From positions 2,873,001 through 2,937,000 of the forward strand of contig NZ_JARRCW010000001.1 of NCBI RefSeq assembly GCF_031501865.1: a stretch of 64,000 nucleotides of DNA. The letters are read 5' to 3'. Positions 1-8,573 of the stretch are shown here, in pieces. A program made the translations under genes and the position numbers. The notes beneath the pieces were generated by a model. The model ran no database searches. It had not been told where the DNA came from and saw nothing but the letters and a program-made list of their open reading frames with translations. The stretch's first letter is position 1. Each line of letters opens with the position of its first letter. This stretch comes from Pseudovibrio sp. M1P-2-3. Lineage in GTDB: Bacteria; Pseudomonadota; Alphaproteobacteria; Rhizobiales; Stappiaceae.

Positions 1-19
1 ATTTTTTTAGGTTCACTCA

Positions 20-1696
20 TTAGGTGACGTGGTTCGAACGAATGTGAACGTTGAACTTACCAGTTGGAGCATAAAGGCCCTTGATCCGGGTTTTCTCTTC
101 AAGGGTGTCAGCGTCGTAAACAACGATTTCACCGTTTGGCTCTAAAGAGTCGCCCATATTCCAGTTGGATACCCAAACTTCAGTGCCGTCTGCATTGAAC
201 TCGAAGTGAACAGCGGCATTGCCCTCTGTTTCGGTGATGGTGATTGTTTTCACAATCTCACCGGTTTCTTTCGAGATCACCTGAACAGCCTGCTGAATTT
301 CAGGATCTGGATGTTTGGTCTGGTCAGCCCAAACGTACTTGGAGTTCGGATGTGTACGAATGAAGAGGCCCGGGCCGTCTGTTTCAACTTCGTAACACTT
401 CTTCCAAGCCTCGTCCGGACGGCCTGCTGGGTCGTTCGCCCAGACTGAGACAGTACCAACACCGAGGTGGGTTGTGCCTGCAACAGGACCACACTTAGGA
501 TCGTTCCAGTTCGCACCAGGTCCCGGGTGTGGAAGCGCTGCAACATCGATCATTGCTTCAAGCTTGCGATCTTTGGTGTCGACAACAACCATTTTATTGG
601 ATGCGTTGGCAGCAATCTGGAAGTAGCGACCTGTAGGATCGAAGAAGCCATCATGAAGGAAGTGAGCAGAGTCAATCTTGTCGATACGAAGATTATCGAT
701 ATCGGAGTAATCGACCTGCCACATCTGGCCAAGTTCTTTAACAGCAACCAGCCATGTAGGCTCATTTGGAGTTGTGTAGATAGCGGCCACACGGCTTTCT
801 TCTACATAATCTCCGTTCAGGTTCACGCCACGGGTCGAAACAACCTTAAGCGGTTCCATGGTCACTGCATCAGAAATCACGAAGTGTGGAGGCCAGTAAG
901 CACCGCCGATGATGTACTTGCCATCGCCGGAAATGGCCACATCGCGGGCGTCGTAGGCAACAGTCACTTCAGAGACAAGCATCTTGTCTGGTGTTTGCCA
1001 GAGGTCGATCTTGGTCATCTTGCCATCACGGCCCATGGTGTACCAGAAGCGGCCTGGCTGCTCCGGTTCTTCCAGTTTGTGATGCTCGGATGCCTTGATC
1101 ACATGCACCGCATAACCGGTTGGAATGTGAACCAGAACTTCCTTGGTGTCGCCGTCGATGACTGCAACTTTACCCGCGTCACGCTCGATCACAACAAAGA
1201 AGTTTTCCCAGTTGCGGCCATGCAGAGGCTTATCAGGATAATCCTTTTCTTCCACATAGACCTTACGGGTCTGCTTCATCTGGTTGAGCGACATTTCAGG
1301 CGGCTTTGGCGGTTCCAACATAATGTAGGTCGCCATATCCTTGATTTCTTGCTCGGTCAGGATTTCCGAGAAGTTGTTCATGCCGCCTTCGGTTCCCCAA
1401 GAGATAATTTTCTCTAGGCGATCCTGGCCAAGCTGAAGAGTCCCTCCTTCTGTGACGGTGCCATCTGCGGCGGTTTTCTTCCAATGAGGCTCAAGGTTCT
1501 TACCTGTAGCCCCTTTACGAAGAACACCATGACAGCCCGCACACTGTTCAAAATAAAGCTGCTTGGAGCGCTCGAACGCTTCCTCGCTTAAGGTTGGTCC
1601 TTCTGCAAAAGCTGGCGCCGTTGCACTGCCTAACAGGAGCGCAAGGCTGGCCGCCATCGCGAAACCCGATCCTCGTCTCTTTGCTGGTTGTGACAT
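20..1696 (-). CDS. nirS: Cytochrome cd1 nitrite reductase NirS
   Basis: Periplasmic respiratory enzyme that reduces nitrite to nitric oxide, using haem c as electron entry and haem d1 as catalytic site. The 558-residue product has a Sec signal peptide ending near AFA (29-31), one c-type haem motif CAGCH at 52-56, and then a long region matching the eight-bladed d1 propeller, including the family segments HFLHDGFFDPTGRYF and GTTHLGVG. Length is normal for NirS. It stops 20 bases from the window edge, so d1-haem biogenesis genes would lie to the left and cannot be seen. It diverges from the Crp/Fnr regulator, with an FNR-like box 65 bases before the start codon. Identity is from direct reading of motifs and is very secure; the copper enzyme NirK is excluded by the haem motif. 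Confidence 0.97.
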   Translation of the reverse strand: MSQPAKRRGSGFAMAASLALLLGSATAPAFAEGPTLSEEAFERSKQLYFEQCAGCHGVLRKGATGKNLEPHWKKTAADGTVTEGGTLQLGQDRLEKIISWGTEGGMNNFSEILTEQEIKDMATYIMLEPPKPPEMSLNQMKQTRKVYVEEKDYPDKPLHGRNWENFFVVIERDAGKVAVIDGDTKEVLVHIPTGYAVHVIKASEHHKLEEPEQPGRFWYTMGRDGKMTKIDLWQTPDKMLVSEVTVAYDARDVAISGDGKYIIGGAYWPPHFVISDAVTMEPLKVVSTRGVNLNGDYVEESRVAAIYTTPNEPTWLVAVKELGQMWQVDYSDIDNLRIDKIDSAHFLHDGFFDPTGRYFQIAANASNKMVVVDTKDRKLEAMIDVAALPHPGPGANWNDPKCGPVAGTTHLGVGTVSVWANDPAGRPDEAWKKCYEVETDGPGLFIRTHPNSKYVWADQTKHPDPEIQQAVQVISKETGEIVKTITITETEGNAAVHFEFNADGTEVWVSNWNMGDSLEPNGEIVVYDADTLEEKTRIKGLYAPTGKFNVHIRSNHVT

Positions 1697-1754
1697 TTCA
1701 AACTCCGTTGCTGGTGAGGCCTGCTCACAGTGAGTTGAACGGAGCGACGACTCC

Positions 1755-1768
1755 TTGACTTAAGTTAA
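1755..1768 (-). promoter_or_regulatory. FNR/NnrR-type box upstream of nirS
   Basis: TTGACTTAAGTTAA reads as TTGAC-N4-GTTAA, one mismatch from the FNR-family palindrome TTGAC-N4-GTCAA. Its centre is about 65 bases before the nirS start, which would suit a -41.5 activator site with a leader of about 25 bases. The norC promoter carries the same arms. Binding by the adjacent regulator is inferred. Confidence 0.6.
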
Positions 1769-2157
1769 GACCACAACCGCGAGTGGATATCCCAATAGGA
1801 CAACCAGCTAGAAACCAAAGAAAACTAAGGGAGTTCACGCAGGGTGTGACAGATTGACCTCCAGAAGAAAGCATGAGGATAAATACTCTTTGAAAAGCAA
1901 AGGAGCGCACCTGCTCTACTTCCTTTTGACCTCGTTTTGACAAAGAACACGTAATCGATTCGCCCTAGTGGTTTTTCCAGATCACAGAGTGTCCTTTTGA
2001 GCTTTCAGCCCTTGCGAATCTCTTTCTATTCAACGGTGCTATGACAGGGATTTGCGGGAAGATGCAGCAGATCCCTCTCTTCCCCCTGAAATTGGAGGCT
2101 ATAGTCCCCGGTTTTCCAGCGTTAAAGGCCGCTTTTTTCGCTTTTTACCGATTAACT

Positions 2158-2171
2158 TTGACATGTGATAA
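2158..2171 (+). promoter_or_regulatory. Possible degenerate FNR-type box upstream of the regulator gene
   Basis: TTGACATGTGATAA keeps a perfect left half and a weaker right half (GATAA) compared with the nirS and norC sites. It lies about 60 bases before the regulator start, the same spacing class as the other two boxes. This would permit autoregulation, but the right half is poor, so the call is tentative. Confidence 0.35.
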
Positions 2172-2223
2172 AGCCAGATGCACAAACTGCAGTTTAACTT
2201 TCTAGATTGCCCATGAAATCACA

Positions 2224-2976
2224 ATGGAAACGACGATTGAATGCGCTATGGAACTGAGGGAACAGTGCATGCTGAGTGAGCGACGCAAACAGATTGCGCA
2301 AAATTCATTGCTTTTGAAGAGTTTACCCGAAAAGTACGTTGACATGCTGCTATCCATGTCGAGTTGGCGTACCTATGAAAAGGGCGAGACCCTTTTTTTT
2401 CAAGGTGAAACCGCTTCAGCAATTCACATTGTCATAGACGGGTGGGTCAAACTCTACCGAATTACCCCCAATGGCGGTGAAGCTATCGTGCATGTGTTCA
2501 CCAAAGGGGAGAGCTTTGGCGAAGCTGTCGCTATCCAGAAAAAGGAGTATCCTGTTTCCGCTGAAGCGGTCACTGCATGTGAAGTGGTGCGTATACCAAG
2601 CTCAGCACTGCTTAATGTTATTCGCGAAGAGCCGGAAGTGGCTGTTACCATTCTTGCCTCCACGTTCAATCATCTACATTTTCTGGTATCGCAACTGGAG
2701 CAGCTGAAGGCGCAAACGGGGCCACAGCGGGTTGCCGAGTTTTTGCTGGATCTGTGCTGCGCTGAGCACGGCACCCATATGGTGACCCTGCCCTATGATA
2801 AGGTTCTCATTGCCGGTCGTCTTGGCATGAAACCGGAAAGCCTTTCTCGCTCTTTTGCACGACTGCGTCCGGTAGGTGTTCAAATCAAGAAAAACAGCGC
2901 TATTATTGAAGATATTGAACGTCTTCGCTCTTTTGCCGAGACAGATCACGTGGAAGCTTGGAGCTCGATGAAATGA
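2224..2976 (+). CDS. Crp/Fnr-family transcriptional regulator, NnrR/DNR type
   Basis: Likely the nitric-oxide/oxygen-responsive activator of the denitrification genes around it. The 250-residue protein has an N-terminal cyclic-nucleotide-like beta-roll (about 35-150, with GETLFFQGE and GWVKLYRITPNGGEA), a dimerisation helix, and a C-terminal winged helix-turn-helix whose recognition segment reads AGRLGMKPESLSRSFARL. The N-terminus lacks the cysteine cluster of oxygen-sensing FNR, which favours the DNR/NnrR haem-binding branch; this is family inference. Two later ATGs exist: 2251, and 2269 preceded by GAGGGA at good spacing, so 2269 may be the true start. Its stop codon overlaps the DUF4202 gene in ATGA. 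Confidence 0.85.
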   Translation: METTIECAMELREQCMLSERRKQIAQNSLLLKSLPEKYVDMLLSMSSWRTYEKGETLFFQGETASAIHIVIDGWVKLYRITPNGGEAIVHVFTKGESFGEAVAIQKKEYPVSAEAVTACEVVRIPSSALLNVIREEPEVAVTILASTFNHLHFLVSQLEQLKAQTGPQRVAEFLLDLCCAEHGTHMVTLPYDKVLIAGRLGMKPESLSRSFARLRPVGVQIKKNSAIIEDIERLRSFAETDHVEAWSSMK

Positions 2977-3530
2977 CGCAGATGAAAACAGTTATTGCCG
3001 CTATTGACGGGGCAAATAGCAAAGACCCCAATAGCAGCGAAGGTCGTCCGGATGCCCTCCTTTATGGGGAGCGCATGTTTGAAGAGATGAACCGACTGTT
3101 TCCCGATGCCTCCGAGGTATTGAAGATTGCGGCCCGCGGCCAGCATGTAGAGCGGTGGATACTCAAACGAAAAGATTATCCAGAAGGGCGTGTTGGCTAC
3201 CTCACTTGGCGACGGGATTTGGCCAAGCACCATGCGGAGCGGGTCAGCGCCCTTATGCGCGACGCCGGATACCCTGAGGAAGACTGTACCCATGCAGCAC
3301 GCATGTTGCGCAAGGAAGGGATCAAGCGGGATAAAGATGTTCAGGCTTTGGAAGACACTATCTGTTTTGTATTCTTGAAATGGTACTTCGCACCATTTGC
3401 CGCAAAGCACACGCCCGAAAAGGTTGAGAGCATTGTGAACAAGACAGCTAGAAAAATGTCAGAGGCCGGCCGAAACAGGGTACTGGAAGAATTCTCCTTA
3501 CCAGAAAATCTGGCACTTGCTTTCAAATAA
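2973..3530 (+). CDS. DUF4202 domain protein
   Basis: A 185-residue soluble protein matching the DUF4202 family along its whole length, with the conserved blocks GRPDALLYGERM, ARGQHVERWILKRKDYPEGRVGYLTWRRDL, HAERV and LEDTICFVFLKWY. Several conserved His, Trp, Arg and Asp residues suggest a helical metal- or nucleotide-binding fold of the HD type; that is inference only. The start is placed at the ATG inside the ATGA overlap with the upstream regulator, which implies translational coupling; an earlier in-frame ATG at 2958 is less likely. Its position between the regulator and the nor operon ties it to nitrogen-oxide metabolism, but its biochemical role is not known to me. Confidence 0.8.
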   Translation: MTQMKTVIAAIDGANSKDPNSSEGRPDALLYGERMFEEMNRLFPDASEVLKIAARGQHVERWILKRKDYPEGRVGYLTWRRDLAKHHAERVSALMRDAGYPEEDCTHAARMLRKEGIKRDKDVQALEDTICFVFLKWYFAPFAAKHTPEKVESIVNKTARKMSEAGRNRVLEEFSLPENLALAFK

Positions 3531-3540
3531 GCGCCTTAGC

Positions 3541-3640
3541 ACGTTGCGTTCATTTTCATTCACGCCTCGCGCTTTAACTTCTTTATTTTTGAGAAAACTC
3601 TTGCCGTTTGATTGAACTCAATCAAACGGAACACGTTCTA
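3541..3640 (+). repeat. Copy A of a dispersed intergenic repeat
   Basis: The stretch from 3541 resembles a second copy starting near 13971: both contain TTCACGCCTCG followed by a GCTTTAA/GCTCTAA block, and both later contain CGTTTGATTG...TCAAA-GGAAC. In this copy the second block forms a perfect inverted repeat, GTTTGATTGA (3606-3615) and TCAATCAAAC (3618-3627) around a 2-base centre. It lies between the DUF4202 gene and norC. Element type unknown. Confidence 0.5.
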
Positions 3641-3804
3641 GATGAGATGACATCCAACAACACACAACAAAATAGGGCTCGCCCTCTACGCCCTCCTACT
3701 GTCATCTATCCGCATTTTACAGCAGCTTTTGCCCCTCAAAAAAGCCGGAAAACCACCTCTGTCCAACATACTCACCTTGGGAAATCTACGAAGTCCAAGT
3801 GGGA

Positions 3805-3818
3805 TTGACTTTGGTTAA
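3805..3818 (+). promoter_or_regulatory. FNR/NnrR-type box upstream of norC
   Basis: TTGACTTTGGTTAA has the same arms (TTGAC and GTTAA) and the same N4 centre as the nirS box. Its centre is about 70 bases before the norC start codon. The match in both sequence and spacing supports co-regulation of nirS and norCBQD by the adjacent NnrR/DNR-type protein. Confidence 0.62.
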
Positions 3819-3881
3819 GAAGTTTCCCGTGAACCATGACATTCTTTAGCTACGAGCAACCAAGGGGCAAAGGAACGCGCG

Positions 3882-4334
3882 ATGCGCGAGGTCATGACAA
3901 AAAGCATGACCCGCAATATTTTTTATGGCGGGTCGTTATTCTTCATCATCATCTTTGTGGCACTTTCCATACATAGCCACCTCTACATCAACAACACATC
4001 CACTGACGCAAAAACGCTGAATGACAGCGTTGCGGCCGGTAAGCATATCTGGGAAGAAAAAGCTTGCATCAACTGCCACACCATTTTGGGTGAAGGCGCC
4101 TACTTTGCGCCGGAAGTTGGTAACGTAATGGCGCGCTGGGGCGTGCTTGACGATCGTGAAGCAGCATTTGAATCCTTGAAAGGCTGGATGGAAGCCATGC
4201 CCACAGGCATTGAAGGCCGCCGTCAGATGCCTCAGTTCAACCTTTCCGACGAAGAAATCCTCAACCTAACCGATTTCCTGATCTGGACTAACAAAATTGA
4301 CACACAAGGTTGGCCGCCAAACGAGGCAGGTTAA
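3882..4334 (+). CDS. norC: Nitric oxide reductase subunit C (cytochrome c)
   Basis: Membrane-anchored monohaem cytochrome c that passes electrons to NorB for reduction of NO to N2O. The 150-residue protein has one N-terminal transmembrane anchor (about 13-34) and a periplasmic haem-binding domain with CINCH at 62-66 and the family segment GEGAYFAPEVGNVM after it. The distal methionine ligand is probably in RRQMPQF. The start is supported by AAGGAA six bases upstream. It is the first gene of norCBQD, 23 bases before norB, and is preceded by an FNR-type box. Confidence 0.96.
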   Translation: MREVMTKSMTRNIFYGGSLFFIIIFVALSIHSHLYINNTSTDAKTLNDSVAAGKHIWEEKACINCHTILGEGAYFAPEVGNVMARWGVLDDREAAFESLKGWMEAMPTGIEGRRQMPQFNLSDEEILNLTDFLIWTNKIDTQGWPPNEAG

Positions 4335-4357
4335 TCGAGGATCAGGGGGAACGAAAG

Positions 4358-5728
4358 ATGAAATACCAAACACAAAAAGTGGCTCTGGCGTATTTTGCTT
4401 TTGCCATGGCATTATTTGCAATTCAGGTGCTGGGCGGCCTGCTCGCAGGGTGGGTTTACATTCAACCCAACTTCCTGTCGGAACTGCTCCCGTTCAACAT
4501 CATCCGCATGCTGCACACAAACAGCTTGATCGTGTGGCTCATTACCGGCTTCTTTGGCGCAGCTTACTTCCTTGTTCCAGAGGAAGCAGAGCGTGAGTTG
4601 CACTCGCCCAAACTGGCTTATCTCCAGCTTGCTATTCTCATAGTGGGTACTTTGGGTGTGGTTGTGACCTATGTGTTCAACCCGTTCGAAGGCAACTGGC
4701 TGCTGGGCAAGGAAGGACGTGAGTTTCTTGAGCAACCCAAATGGGTCAAGATGGGCATTGTCGTTGCCGCTTTGATTTTCCTCTACAACATTACCATGAC
4801 TGTTTTGAAGGGTCGCAAGACTACAATTACGAATATTCTTCTGATTGGTCTTTGGGGTCTGGCTCTGCTGTTCCTGTTCAGCTTCTACAACCCAAGCAAC
4901 CTTGGGCTGGACAAGCTGTACTGGTGGTATGTTGTGCACCTTTGGGTGGAAGGCGTCTGGGAGCTTATCATGGCATCCATTCTGGCTTACCTGATGCTGA
5001 AGCTGACCGGTGTTGACCGCGAAGTCGTTGAAAAATGGCTCTATGTGATTGTAGCTACCGCTCTGTTCTCCGGCATTTTGGGCACAGGCCACCACTACTA
5101 CTGGATCGGCGCACCCGGTTACTGGCAGTGGATCGGATCCATCTTCTCAGCCTTGGAAGTTGTCCCGTTCTTTGGAATGATGGCATTCGCTTTCGTGATG
5201 GTTTGGAAAGGCCGCCGCGATCATCCGAACAAGGCCGCTCTGCTTTGGTCTCTCGGCTGTGCCACCCTCGCCTTCTTTGGCGCTGGTGTCTGGGGCTTCC
5301 TGCACACGTTGCACGGCGTGAACTACTACACACACGGGACTCAAATCACCGCCGCTCATGGTCACCTGGCGTTCTATGGAGCATATGTTGCATTGAATTT
5401 GGCGATCTTCACATACGCAATGCCAATATTGCGTGGCAGGGATCCATACAACCAAGTGCTTAACATGGCGTCTTTCTGGCTCATGTCCGGCGGCATGGTG
5501 TTCATGACATTCGTGCTGACCTTTGCAGGAACCATTCAAACCCACATGCAGCGGGTTATGGGTGAGTACTACATGGAAGTCCAAAGTCAGATGGATCTGT
5601 TCTACTGGATGCGTTTTGGCGCAGGCTTTGTATTCGTCATCGGTGCGTTCTTGTTCATCTATTCCGTTGCCGTACCGCGCAAGGAAGTCATCCAAAGCAG
5701 CACAACAGCTGAAGTTCCAGCGGAGTAA
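4358..5728 (+). CDS. norB: Nitric oxide reductase large subunit NorB (cNOR)
   Basis: Catalytic subunit of cytochrome-c-dependent NO reductase, a haem-copper-oxidase relative with a haem b3/non-haem iron centre. It is a 456-residue polytopic inner-membrane protein with about 12 transmembrane helices. Visible motifs include HLWVEGVWE (a His ligand and the conserved Glu of the FeB site), GTGHHYYWIG with the paired metal-binding His residues, and HGHLAFYGAYV with late haem-ligand His residues. The start is the ATG at 4358 after AGGGGGAACGAAAG; an upstream in-frame ATG at 4310 would overlap norC and add a non-conserved tail. No quinol-oxidising N-terminal extension is present, so this is cNOR and not qNOR. 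Confidence 0.97.
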   Translation: MKYQTQKVALAYFAFAMALFAIQVLGGLLAGWVYIQPNFLSELLPFNIIRMLHTNSLIVWLITGFFGAAYFLVPEEAERELHSPKLAYLQLAILIVGTLGVVVTYVFNPFEGNWLLGKEGREFLEQPKWVKMGIVVAALIFLYNITMTVLKGRKTTITNILLIGLWGLALLFLFSFYNPSNLGLDKLYWWYVVHLWVEGVWELIMASILAYLMLKLTGVDREVVEKWLYVIVATALFSGILGTGHHYYWIGAPGYWQWIGSIFSALEVVPFFGMMAFAFVMVWKGRRDHPNKAALLWSLGCATLAFFGAGVWGFLHTLHGVNYYTHGTQITAAHGHLAFYGAYVALNLAIFTYAMPILRGRDPYNQVLNMASFWLMSGGMVFMTFVLTFAGTIQTHMQRVMGEYYMEVQSQMDLFYWMRFGAGFVFVIGAFLFIYSVAVPRKEVIQSSTTAEVPAE

Positions 5729-5733
5729 ACCCT

Positions 5734-6543
5734 ATGGAAGCAACAACAATAACAAAACAAGGGGCGGCTGACGCCCCTTACTACCTCTCCCAATCGGACG
5801 AGTGTTCTGTTTTTGCCGCAGCCTATGACAACGGTCTTCCAGTGCTTCTCAAAGGCCCAACTGGCTGCGGCAAAACTCGCTTTGTGGCCCACATGGCTAA
5901 AAAGCTTGGCCGTAAACTCTACACCGTCGCCTGCCATGATGACCTGTCGGCGGCAGACCTTATCGGTCGTTACCTCTTGAAGGGTGGTGAAACCGTTTGG
6001 GTTGATGGCCCGTTAACCCGGGCTGTACGTGAAGGCGCCATTTGTTATCTGGATGAAGTGGTTGAGGCACGCAAAGACGTGACCGTCGTTCTGCACCCGC
6101 TTACGGATGATCGCCGCACCCTGCCAATTGACCGGACCGGCGAAGAGCTGGTGGCATCAAAAGATTTCATGCTGGTTGCCTCCTATAACCCCGGTTATCA
6201 GAATATTTTAAAGACACTCAAACCATCTACACGCCAGCGCTTTATCTCTCTTGAGTTCGACTTCCCTGCCCCTGAGCAAGAAGTGGATATTGTTGTTCAA
6301 GAGAGCGGGCTGGACAAAGCGACTGTAAAGTCTCTTGTCAGGCTAGCTGGTAAATTACGTGCCCTCAAAGGGCAGGATCTGGAAGAAGGCGTCTCTACCC
6401 GCTTGGTCGTTTATGCAGCGACACTGATTGCGCAAGGGATGAGCATTCCCCGCGCAATACAAGCCGCGATGATTGAACCTCTCACAGATGATGAGGATGT
6501 GAAACGCGGGCTCCAAGATCTTGTCGTGGTCGTTTTCGGGTGA
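5734..6543 (+). CDS. norQ: NorQ, MoxR-type AAA+ ATPase for NO reductase activation
   Basis: Cytoplasmic AAA+ ATPase of the CbbQ/NirQ/NorQ group that, with NorD, is thought to insert or activate the non-haem iron of NorB. The 269-residue protein has Walker A GPTGCGKT at 41-48, Walker B with CYLDEV, a sensor-1 region in LVASYNPGYQ, and the C-terminal domain of the CbbQ/NorQ family (about 180-269). Length is normal. It starts five bases after norB and is followed ten bases later by norD, consistent with a single norCBQD transcript. Confidence 0.93.
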   Translation: MEATTITKQGAADAPYYLSQSDECSVFAAAYDNGLPVLLKGPTGCGKTRFVAHMAKKLGRKLYTVACHDDLSAADLIGRYLLKGGETVWVDGPLTRAVREGAICYLDEVVEARKDVTVVLHPLTDDRRTLPIDRTGEELVASKDFMLVASYNPGYQNILKTLKPSTRQRFISLEFDFPAPEQEVDIVVQESGLDKATVKSLVRLAGKLRALKGQDLEEGVSTRLVVYAATLIAQGMSIPRAIQAAMIEPLTDDEDVKRGLQDLVVVVFG

Positions 6544-6553
6544 GGCCTGACCA

Positions 6554-8491
6554 ATGAGCAAGATCGACATAGAGCCATGGGAACCTGAAGAAACCGTCGG
6601 GAAACTATGGCATGCATTCGCAAGTCGCCTTGATGCACCTGAGGTGCATCACGGGGCCGCGGTCGACTTCAATGAAGTCGTCGGGCGGCTTGCAGTGCTA
6701 TATCGGGGATTGGGAGGTAGCCACAGTGTGGAATTGCGCCCAGTCTCCGAAGAAGTCTCGGGACACAGGCTAAGCTTTCTGCGCCGTCTTGGCACAGAAA
6801 GTGAACTGACACCAAACGCAAGTTTCAATGGTGAAACCTTGCGTTTGCCCTCAAGCCTTGCCGTCTTTCCGAGCCGAGAAGCAAACTCCGCCCTTTATAT
6901 CTGGCTGGCAGCCGCTGTTGCCCATGCCCCCCAATACTATGGTGATGAAGATCCGTTAAGGGCGGACCTGCGCGCATTACAAGTGGCCACTGTTATGGTG
7001 CGAGAAACCCTTAAAGGGGCACCTGGATTAAAGCAGAGTTACGCAGCGCTGTGTGATGGCTTGCTTCAGCAGCGCCCGCAACACTCTTTGCCCAAGGCTG
7101 AGGCGGCGGTTGACGCGCTCATCCGTCACATGCTGGGCGAACAGCTTGAGCTTGGTGAACTGGCCCTGTCTTACAAACACGCCATTGAAACAGAAAACTA
7201 CTGTGATATCGCCGCGCCGCGCGGTTATAAACCTTATCGCCCTGTGGCACTTTGGCCAGTGCTGAGGCCTGTTGAATTTAACGAGGGGGAAGCCGTCGAA
7301 ACGCGTGATACCGACGGGACGGCAGAAAGTGGCAGCGAGAAAATGCTGCGGGCCAAGCGGCATAAAACGGATCAGGCAGAGCGCAATGACAGCCTGATTT
7401 TGCACAAATTCGAAGCAATTCTGAGCTGGACCGAATTTCTAAATCTCAACCGCCGCGTTGATGACGATGATGAGGACAACGCGAAGAAGGCAGCGGATGA
7501 TCACGATGAGATTGGTCTTGGACAAGTCTCCAAAGCTCCTGCAACCCGCCTAAAATTACATCTGGACCTTGCTCCTGAAGATGTGGACCGCGAGAGGTTG
7601 TCGGGCAAACTGCTTTATCCTGAGTGGGATGTTCGTACCGGTGTCTACTTGAAAGACCATGTATGCGCGCTCACAAGCCAAGCAGAGATCAAGGAAGAGA
7701 ACGCCGACTTTACCAAGGACCCTCGCACTGCCCGCCGCATTCGAGCGGTAAAACGGCAGTTTGAAGCCTTGAGGCCCGCGCGTGTTATCACCCGCGGCCA
7801 TCTGGAAGGCGATGAGCTTGATATGGATGCGACTGTTCGCTCCAGCGTTGAGCGCTATGCGACCGGTGAAGGGTCGGAGAGGATCTGGCTGCAATCACTT
7901 CCAGAAGCGCGCAATCTGGCGGTGTCAATTCTGCTGGATGTTTCACGCTCTACAGAAAGTGCAGTGGCCGACCGCACTGTAATTGACATTGAGCGCGAAG
8001 CCCTGACCGCTTTGTCGTGGGGACTGGATGCTTGCGGCGATGACTTTTCCATCACCGCTTTCTCCTCTCTCAAGCGCCACCGTGTTTATTTGCAAAACTG
8101 CAAGCGGTTTGGGGAGCCCATGTCAAAGCAGGTCGAGATGAAAATCGGTAGTTTGAGACCGGGGTTCTATACACGCTTGGGCGCTGCCATTCGACACAGC
8201 TCACAAGAGCTGGCAAGCCAAGCCAAAAAACGCCGCCTGATGCTTGTCATAACAGACGGCAAGCCGAACGACCTTGACCACTATGAGGGCCGACACGGCA
8301 TTGAAGACACGCGCATGGCAGTGCTCGAGGCACGCAGACTTGGACAAGCTGTCTTCGGCATCACCATCGACAAATCCGCAAAGTCCTGGTTCCCGAGGCT
8401 TTTCGGACAGGGCGGCTTTGCCGTTATTCCTGAAGCGGACAAGCTGACACAGGCTCTACCTCAAATCTATCGTCAGCTGGTTGGTGGCTAA
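6554..8491 (+). CDS. norD: NorD, von Willebrand factor A domain protein
   Basis: Partner of the NorQ ATPase in maturation of nitric oxide reductase. The 645-residue soluble protein ends in a vWFA domain (about 450-640) with an intact metal-ion-dependent adhesion motif DVSRS near 461-465 and the later segment ITDGKPND. The N-terminal two thirds are helical and contain an acidic stretch (VDDDDEDNAKKAADDHDE) near 300. Family relatives pair a vWFA protein with a MoxR-like ATPase, which matches the gene order. It is the last gene of the operon and is followed by a strong hairpin. Confidence 0.93.
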   Translation: MSKIDIEPWEPEETVGKLWHAFASRLDAPEVHHGAAVDFNEVVGRLAVLYRGLGGSHSVELRPVSEEVSGHRLSFLRRLGTESELTPNASFNGETLRLPSSLAVFPSREANSALYIWLAAAVAHAPQYYGDEDPLRADLRALQVATVMVRETLKGAPGLKQSYAALCDGLLQQRPQHSLPKAEAAVDALIRHMLGEQLELGELALSYKHAIETENYCDIAAPRGYKPYRPVALWPVLRPVEFNEGEAVETRDTDGTAESGSEKMLRAKRHKTDQAERNDSLILHKFEAILSWTEFLNLNRRVDDDDEDNAKKAADDHDEIGLGQVSKAPATRLKLHLDLAPEDVDRERLSGKLLYPEWDVRTGVYLKDHVCALTSQAEIKEENADFTKDPRTARRIRAVKRQFEALRPARVITRGHLEGDELDMDATVRSSVERYATGEGSERIWLQSLPEARNLAVSILLDVSRSTESAVADRTVIDIEREALTALSWGLDACGDDFSITAFSSLKRHRVYLQNCKRFGEPMSKQVEMKIGSLRPGFYTRLGAAIRHSSQELASQAKKRRLMLVITDGKPNDLDHYEGRHGIEDTRMAVLEARRLGQAVFGITIDKSAKSWFPRLFGQGGFAVIPEADKLTQALPQIYRQLVGG

Positions 8492-8501
8492 TTAAAAAAA
8501 C

Positions 8502-8561
8502 AAGAGGGGGCGTTAACCGGGTGCACACGGGCAGTGTTCCATCCGGTTAACGCCCCCTCTT
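8502..8561. terminator. Bidirectional hairpin between norD and the outer-membrane protein gene
   Basis: Perfect 19-bp arms, AAGAGGGGGCGTTAACCGG at 8502-8520 and its complement at 8543-8561, enclose a 22-base loop. An A-run (8494-8500) lies on the left, giving a T-run after the stem on the minus strand; T-tract support on the plus strand is weak. The convergent gene ends at 8491 and 8574 flank it, so it probably terminates both. Confidence 0.75.
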
Positions 8562-8573
8562 ATGCGATAGACT

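Larger units (their letters stand above)
3531..3881 (+). other. Intergenic region upstream of norC
   Basis: No convincing gene is present in these 351 bases. The region holds repeat copy A in its left half and the FNR-type box of norC at 3805-3818. A 66-codon open frame starting near 3608 has a proline/threonine-rich low-complexity translation and runs across the box, so it is treated as noise. Confidence 0.6.

Noticed and set aside
467-1417. Long plus-strand open frame of 316 codons opposite nirS
   Set aside because: It is antisense to a certain gene, its translation is rich in Cys, His and Trp with no known fold, and it follows the codon bias of nirS on the other strand.
1725-1943. Seventy-two-codon minus-strand frame upstream of nirS
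   Set aside because: It covers the nirS promoter box and has no family resemblance.
3608-3808. Sixty-six-codon open frame upstream of norC
   Set aside because: Low-complexity, proline-rich translation, no good ribosome site, and it runs into the norC FNR box; intergenic repeat sequence is a better explanation.
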